Below the pieces are notes generated by a model. That model made no database searches and was not told where the DNA came from. It saw nothing but the letters and a program-made list of their open reading frames with translations. The translations under genes were made by a program, and so were the position numbers. This document shows positions 17,399 through 20,728 of a stretch of DNA of 20,728 bases, piece by piece (within the stretch, counting starts at the first letter, position 1; the number at the start of each line of letters is the position of its first letter). Source of the DNA: Stentor coeruleus (taxonomy: Eukaryota > Ciliophora > Heterotrichea > Heterotrichida > Stentoridae); NCBI GenBank assembly GCA_001970955.1, contig MPUH01001224.1, positions 1 through 20,728 of the forward strand. The letters run 5' to 3'.

Positions 17399-18220
17399 AT
17401 GAACTGTGCATTAGATGACCCGTCTTTGCCTATATCAGGTGAAGCCAATCACCAAATAGGTGATTGTTATTGTTACATGTGTACCTGTGGCAATCATAAA
17501 TGTCCTTCTAGTACTGCCTATAAAAAAAACTCTCCAAACATTTACTATACAGCTTATCGTACAGCTTATCTAAAAAAAATCCCTTCAACATCATCACAAT
17601 TTGTACGTGAGGGTCAATTGTTACATAGTAAGCAGAAAATGGATATGACAACTAATCATAGAACAGATTTCAAGCCAACTGACGATATTTCTAAACCTCA
17701 AGAAGCAGATCGTCCTAAATCAACAAGTCCATTTAAGTTTACTTCAACTTCTACTTATCAATCTAGCTTTCCTGATTGGAAAGATTATAATTCTAAGGTT
17801 AATAAAACTCCATCAAAATCTTCAGGATATTCAATAAAGTTCACAGGGGTTTCTACTTATGGGAAAGATTTTCCTGTATATAAAGGTAAATATATGATTA
17901 AATGTTCTAGTAAGANGAAAGATTTTCCTGTATATAAAGGTAAATATATGATTAAATGTTCTAGTAAGAGTCCTAGTAAAAATACTAGTAAAAGTCCTAG
18001 TGCTATTCCAGGACAAGAATGGGAAACTGGGAAAACTACTCATCAAGTTAGTTATAAACCTTATAAAATTAAGCCACCTAAAAAGTATAGGCATGAATCT
18101 CATGATGTGAGAACTATTGAAAATTATATGAAAAGTATTTCTACTTATCAGCAGTTTTATTTACCACATGTATCCCCAACTAGATTTGTAACAAGGAGGC
18201 AATTAGATAAAGTTAAGTAG
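17399..18220 (+). CDS. SAXO (FAM154)-type axonemal microtubule-stabilising protein
   Basis: The N-terminus carries the cysteine signature of SAXO proteins, CYCYMCTCGNHKCP (Cys23, 25, 28, 30, 35 with His33). It is followed by TAYRTAYL. Mn-type microtubule-binding modules come next: TTNHRTDFKP, TSTYQSSFPDW, STYGKDFPVYKG, THQVSYKPYK and STYQQFYLP. SAXO proteins bind and protect ciliary and basal body microtubules in animals, trypanosomes and ciliates. As deposited the frame is 273 codons, but it holds an artificial 18-codon duplication with an undefined residue at the N (17916). The true protein should be 255 residues. A Ser/Lys-rich linker, SPSKNTSKSPS, follows the artefact. There is no intron. 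The start is the first ATG, which places the Cys cluster at the usual N-terminal position. Confidence 0.9.
   Translation: MNCALDDPSLPISGEANHQIGDCYCYMCTCGNHKCPSSTAYKKNSPNIYYTAYRTAYLKKIPSTSSQFVREGQLLHSKQKMDMTTNHRTDFKPTDDISKPQEADRPKSTSPFKFTSTSTYQSSFPDWKDYNSKVNKTPSKSSGYSIKFTGVSTYGKDFPVYKGKYMIKCSSKXKDFPVYKGKYMIKCSSKSPSKNTSKSPSAIPGQEWETGKTTHQVSYKPYKIKPPKKYRHESHDVRTIENYMKSISTYQQFYLPHVSPTRFVTRRQLDKVK
17863..17969. repeat. 53-bp perfect direct repeat flanking a single N (unmerged contig overlap)
   Basis: Bases 17863-17915 and 17917-17969 are identical and are separated only by the N at 17916. The 54-base offset is a multiple of three, so the SAXO frame stays open and the protein appears to have an extra KDFPVYKGKYMIKCSSK block. 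This is the same signature as at 1109-1219 and is best read as a scaffolding artefact, not a real module repeat. Confidence 0.9.
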
Positions 18221-18532
18221 AAAATATTATTTTGATAGGATTAAAAAAAAATAGTATAGGCTTATAGATTTTTGTGGGAATTTAAAGGAGAAGGGGCATG
18301 AGGTACAATTGTTGGATGGGTAAAATTTTGTTTTATAGTTTTTATGTTATTAAATGGGAGATTTTTTCTCATTAATTATCTAAAATAAATCCTCTTAAAC
18401 TATTAATATTACAATACTCTCAATCATGCTATCATTATATAAAATCTCAATTTAATATCTCTAACAAACAAATTACATTTTTCTCTAATTTTCTATTCCT
18501 TAACACTAACATAACTTCATTATAAAAATCAA
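18221..18532. other. Intergenic between SAXO and EF-hand genes
   Basis: No gene is seen. After the SAXO stop the plus strand is G-rich (about 18230-18370). It becomes C-rich and G-poor from about 18370 up to the next start at 18533, repeating the pattern of the other tandem gene pairs. Confidence 0.55.
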
Positions 18533-19150
18533 ATGAAACCAATAATTGCTGTAACATCCACTTAGAAACCAGATATAAGAAATTGGTTAAGGAAACACGG
18601 TAAACAAAGTTCAATTGGATTCGACGAGAACGAAAGAAATAAACTCATGAAATACTTTAAATCATTAGACAGAAAAAGAAAAGGCTCTATTGACTATAAA
18701 GATCTAGAAGAACCTCTTCTATCATTTGGAATTGCTGATAATGAATATCAAGTTAAAGAATTAATAAAAAGTGCTGATGTTGATATTTCAGAACAGATCA
18801 AATTTGAAAAATTCTTAAGAATTGTTAAAGGAAAAAAAGAAAATGAACCAATCACACGATTTTTTAAAGAACTTATCAAAAACTCTAAAGTTTTACCTTT
18901 TAGAACAGTTGTGAGTTCGCATAGAAGGAAAATGATACTAAACGCTTTTGTTGGAGAAGAAAGAAAAACTAGAGAAAAGGGAGAAAAGATCATGAAAGCT
19001 TATGCTAAGTCGATATCCACTGGGAATAAAGGTAGGAATACGATGGAGGATTTTTATTTGGGGGAAACGAAAACTATTTTCCCTAAATATAAGAGGATTA
19101 TCGAAGAAGAAGTTCCTAATCCTTTTAAAAATCGTAGTTTTTTCTTATGA
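18533..19150 (+). CDS. Small EF-hand-like protein (calmodulin/centrin-type pair, degenerate)
   Basis: The start at 18533 codes six residues (MKPIIA) before a 15-nt intron. Splicing extends the frame to 200 residues and adds an upstream KPDIRNWLRKHGKQ segment that starting at the internal ATG (18647) would lose. One EF-hand pair is visible. Loop 1 is DRKRKGSIDYKD (41-52), with acidic ligands at positions 1, 9 and 12 but Lys at 3 and 5. Loop 2 is DVDISEQIKFEK (77-88), with Lys at 9 and 12. Both are probably poor calcium binders. The C-terminal half (about 100-200) is basic and helical and ends RSFFL. The family resembles small EF-hand proteins common in ciliates; the function is unknown. The stop is TGA, the only TGA stop among the complete genes here. 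Confidence 0.85.
18551..18565 (+). other. 15-nt intron in EF-hand gene
   Basis: The sequence is GTAACATCCACTTAG. It follows six codons from the ATG at 18533. Unspliced, the frame ends at its own TAG. Spliced, it joins the EF-hand frame exactly. The intron lies near the 5' end of the gene. Confidence 0.88.
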
Positions 19151-19252
19151 TATTATTAATAGTTTTTGCATATAAAGGAGTTATAAAAGTTACATTTCAT
19201 ATAAATTCTCTGAAAAACTTAAAATGCAAAAACCCTTTTCCTTATACTGAAA

Positions 19253-20269
19253 ATGGAAAAATGTGAAGACTGTAAAGAAGAAGCAACCTATATATGCATT
19301 TGCCTAGAAAATCATCTATGTGAAGAGTGTCTTATCGAGCATATCACATCTGATAAAACTTTAAAGCACCGAACAGTCTCTTTATCTCATCCTTTACTTT
19401 CCTTTCTCCTAGAATCCGGTGAAGGTATCGAAGACCAAACAGATGAATTACAATCATCCCAAGCACAAATTAAAGCATTAGAAGACTTTAGAGACAAATG
19501 TATAGAACTTATCGACTCAAAAATTCAGAACTTACAAGAAGAAATCGAAGTTCTCAATGTCCCAATACACAAAAATATCCAATATTTACCTTTAAATTCT
19601 TTTACCCCAATCCCCAGGAATTCAAATCTTGGCTTAAGTTCATATTCTTATCGAGGAGGAGATTTTTCAGCAAGAGACCCAAAACAAAGTAAAACCTTTC
19701 AAAATAGTGAATCTTTTTATTTCCCTGGGTCTATTTATAGAGCACCTATTATTAAAACTAAAGGTATTGATGAGTTTTATTATAAAGTTATAGTTTGTGG
19801 GGGGAGTAAAACTGGTAAAAGCTGTGTAATTGAAAGTTTTAGACGATTACATGATGGAGATGGAGAAAATAGTTCGTTGGTTTGTAGAGGAATAAATTTT
19901 GATAATTTGAAGGTCAACATGGAAATATTTGAAAGCAGAGATGCAGATGGGTGTCAAAGTGCTCTTGCTGCTTTAGTAGTATTTGACCTTACTAGGAAAA
20001 GTACTTATGAGGAAGCTCAGGTACTAGTTGAGTTTTTAGAAAATAATGCACATGTTGTTGGAGTGATTATACTTGTCGGAACACGATTGGATTTAGTTGT
20101 ATCTAATCATAATAAACGATTTTTGTCGTTCGTTTCAATACAAAATTATGCTATTAGCAGAGGGGTTTTATATGAAGAAATATCTGCGGTCAATGGGAAA
20201 CATGTTGAGGATATATTTATGAGACTATTAAGAGAGTTATGTAAGAAAAGTAATATAAAAAATGTTTAA
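19253..20269 (+). CDS. B-box zinc finger fused to an atypical Ras/Rab-like GTPase
   Basis: This 338-residue protein starts with a B-box-type zinc site (Cys4, Cys7, Cys15/17, Cys23, Cys26, His30, His39; CEDCKEEATYICIC...LCEEC). A coiled coil follows (about 60-102). A linker (105-172) leads to a GTPase-like domain (about 175-332). G1 is GGSKTGKSC (183-191). The switch-II region reads ESRDADGCQ, keeping the DxxG spacing but not the usual WDTAGQE. G4 is VGTRLD (275-280, TxxD as in Rho). G5 is ISAVNG (310-315). The order B-box, coiled coil, GTPase recalls TRIM23 (RING, B-box, coiled coil, ARF), but there is no RING and the GTPase is Ras/Rab-like rather than ARF-like. A ubiquitin ligase function cannot be claimed without a RING. 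A short upstream ATG (19223) opens only a 9-codon frame. Confidence 0.87.
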   Translation: MEKCEDCKEEATYICICLENHLCEECLIEHITSDKTLKHRTVSLSHPLLSFLLESGEGIEDQTDELQSSQAQIKALEDFRDKCIELIDSKIQNLQEEIEVLNVPIHKNIQYLPLNSFTPIPRNSNLGLSSYSYRGGDFSARDPKQSKTFQNSESFYFPGSIYRAPIIKTKGIDEFYYKVIVCGGSKTGKSCVIESFRRLHDGDGENSSLVCRGINFDNLKVNMEIFESRDADGCQSALAALVVFDLTRKSTYEEAQVLVEFLENNAHVVGVIILVGTRLDLVVSNHNKRFLSFVSIQNYAISRGVLYEEISAVNGKHVEDIFMRLLRELCKKSNIKNV

Positions 20270-20603
20270 TCCTAATTATAGAGAAAACCAAAATATGAAA
20301 TTTATATTTGAGATATTTTATTTATGCTAGAATTAAGATACGCATCTATTTATATATACGCATTATCTAGCTTTTATGGAAATTTTATCTGAAAAATATA
20401 AAAAATTTTTAATCCTATGTATTGAGTGAATCAACACAACAAATTTATATTTGATACTTTTTATTACAGAATGCAATTTGAATTTCAGTAAAAAGCTTTA
20501 GAGCGATTTTCTTTAAGTCTTTTCCAAAGATAACCTAAAGATTATGGATTACAATTTTACTTAATAAGTTGTTTATAAGAGAAAAATTAAAAAACCTAAT
20601 GAA
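20270..20603. other. Intergenic, convergent 3' ends
   Basis: This lies between the stop of the B-box-GTPase gene and the stop of the partial minus-strand gene. It is AT-rich with two ACGCAT strings about 20 bases apart. I see no gene. Confidence 0.5.
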
Positions 20604-20728
20604 TTATTTATTGAGGATTTTCAAAATTAATTCAATACTATCTTGAATATTAGAAATTTTCCCTTCCATACCCTCAACTCTATTACTGAGACTGCCCACA
20701 CTAATCTTTACTTCTTTTACTTCTTCTC
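20604..20728 (-). CDS. C-terminal end of a coiled-coil protein (partial, runs off the right edge)
   Basis: The minus strand has 40 open codons ending TAA (20604-20606). The tail reads GMEGKISNIQDSIELILKILNK after VKEVKISVGSLSNRVE, with hydrophobic residues every 3-4 positions, a short coiled coil. Such tails end many ciliate channels and cyclic-nucleotide-binding proteins, but the body of the protein lies outside the window, so no function is assigned. Confidence 0.65.
   Translation of the reverse strand, partial: EEVKEVKISVGSLSNRVEGMEGKISNIQDSIELILKILNK

Noticed and set aside
17863..17969. Genuine duplicated Mn module in the SAXO protein
   Set aside because: The copies are identical at DNA level and separated by a single N, as in the kinase. 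Real modules in this protein differ from each other.
1..20728. Reassigned stop codons as in other ciliates
   Set aside because: All long frames end properly with TAA, TAG or TGA, and none needs readthrough. Tryptophan is always TGG.
1..20728. CRISPR arrays, insertion sequences, viral or prokaryotic operons, telomere repeats
   Set aside because: None is seen. Genes are monocistronic and eukaryotic in type, and the repeats present are only the three duplications listed.

Overview
This window looks like macronuclear DNA of a heterotrich ciliate, most likely Stentor coeruleus or a close relative. The DNA is very AT-rich and densely packed with eukaryotic genes on both strands. Introns are only 15-16 nt, with GTA...AG ends. 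The genetic code appears standard: TAA, TAG and TGA all end genes, and the long reading frames contain no internal TGA, which argues against Blepharisma or Condylostoma. The species name is inferred from these traits; no marker gene is present.

Layout, left to right: an NDR/LATS-type kinase (431-1905, +, split by an assembly artefact at one N); a PGPG-repeat SHIPPO/ODF3-like protein with two tiny introns (2385-3265, +); a CEP78-like LRR protein (3490-4812, -); an atypical Ras-like GTPase ending in CaaX (5147-5932, -); a TauE/SafE-type anion transporter (6515-7840, +); a possible relic of a minus-strand gene (about 7885-7956); a DYRK-family kinase (8838-10208, +); an MIF4G protein with three PAM2-like motifs (10278-11820, -, one 16-nt intron); a secreted or ER single-domain PDI-like thioredoxin (12516-12890, +); a 62-bp tandem duplication (13275-13403); a 1005-residue LRR / E-set-like / EF-hand-like protein (13833-16850, +); a SAXO-type microtubule-binding protein (17399-18220, +, carrying a second assembly artefact at an N); a small degenerate EF-hand protein (18533-19150, +, one 15-nt intron); a B-box plus Ras-like GTPase fusion (19253-20269, +); and the C-terminal end of a coiled-coil protein entering from the right edge (20604-20728, -).

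There is no sign of an operon, and the genes are individually promoted. Several fit one biological theme, the ciliary cortex and basal bodies: CEP78-like, SHIPPO-like and SAXO proteins, with an NDR kinase that should partner Mob1. In a giant ciliated cell with a high demand for such genes, this may be chance neighbourhood.

The points most worth following up are: (1) a strong, mirrored C-over-G strand skew upstream of start codons, which also flags a probable dead gene at about 7.9-8.2 kb; (2) the three PAM2-like motifs and a possible eIF4E-binding motif on the MIF4G protein; (3) the B-box-GTPase fusion; (4) two single-N gaps flanked by 53-55 bp perfect duplications, which are unmerged contig overlaps that corrupt two gene models; and (5) a SHIPPO intron that is either 17 nt or a 15-nt intron beside a 2-bp error.
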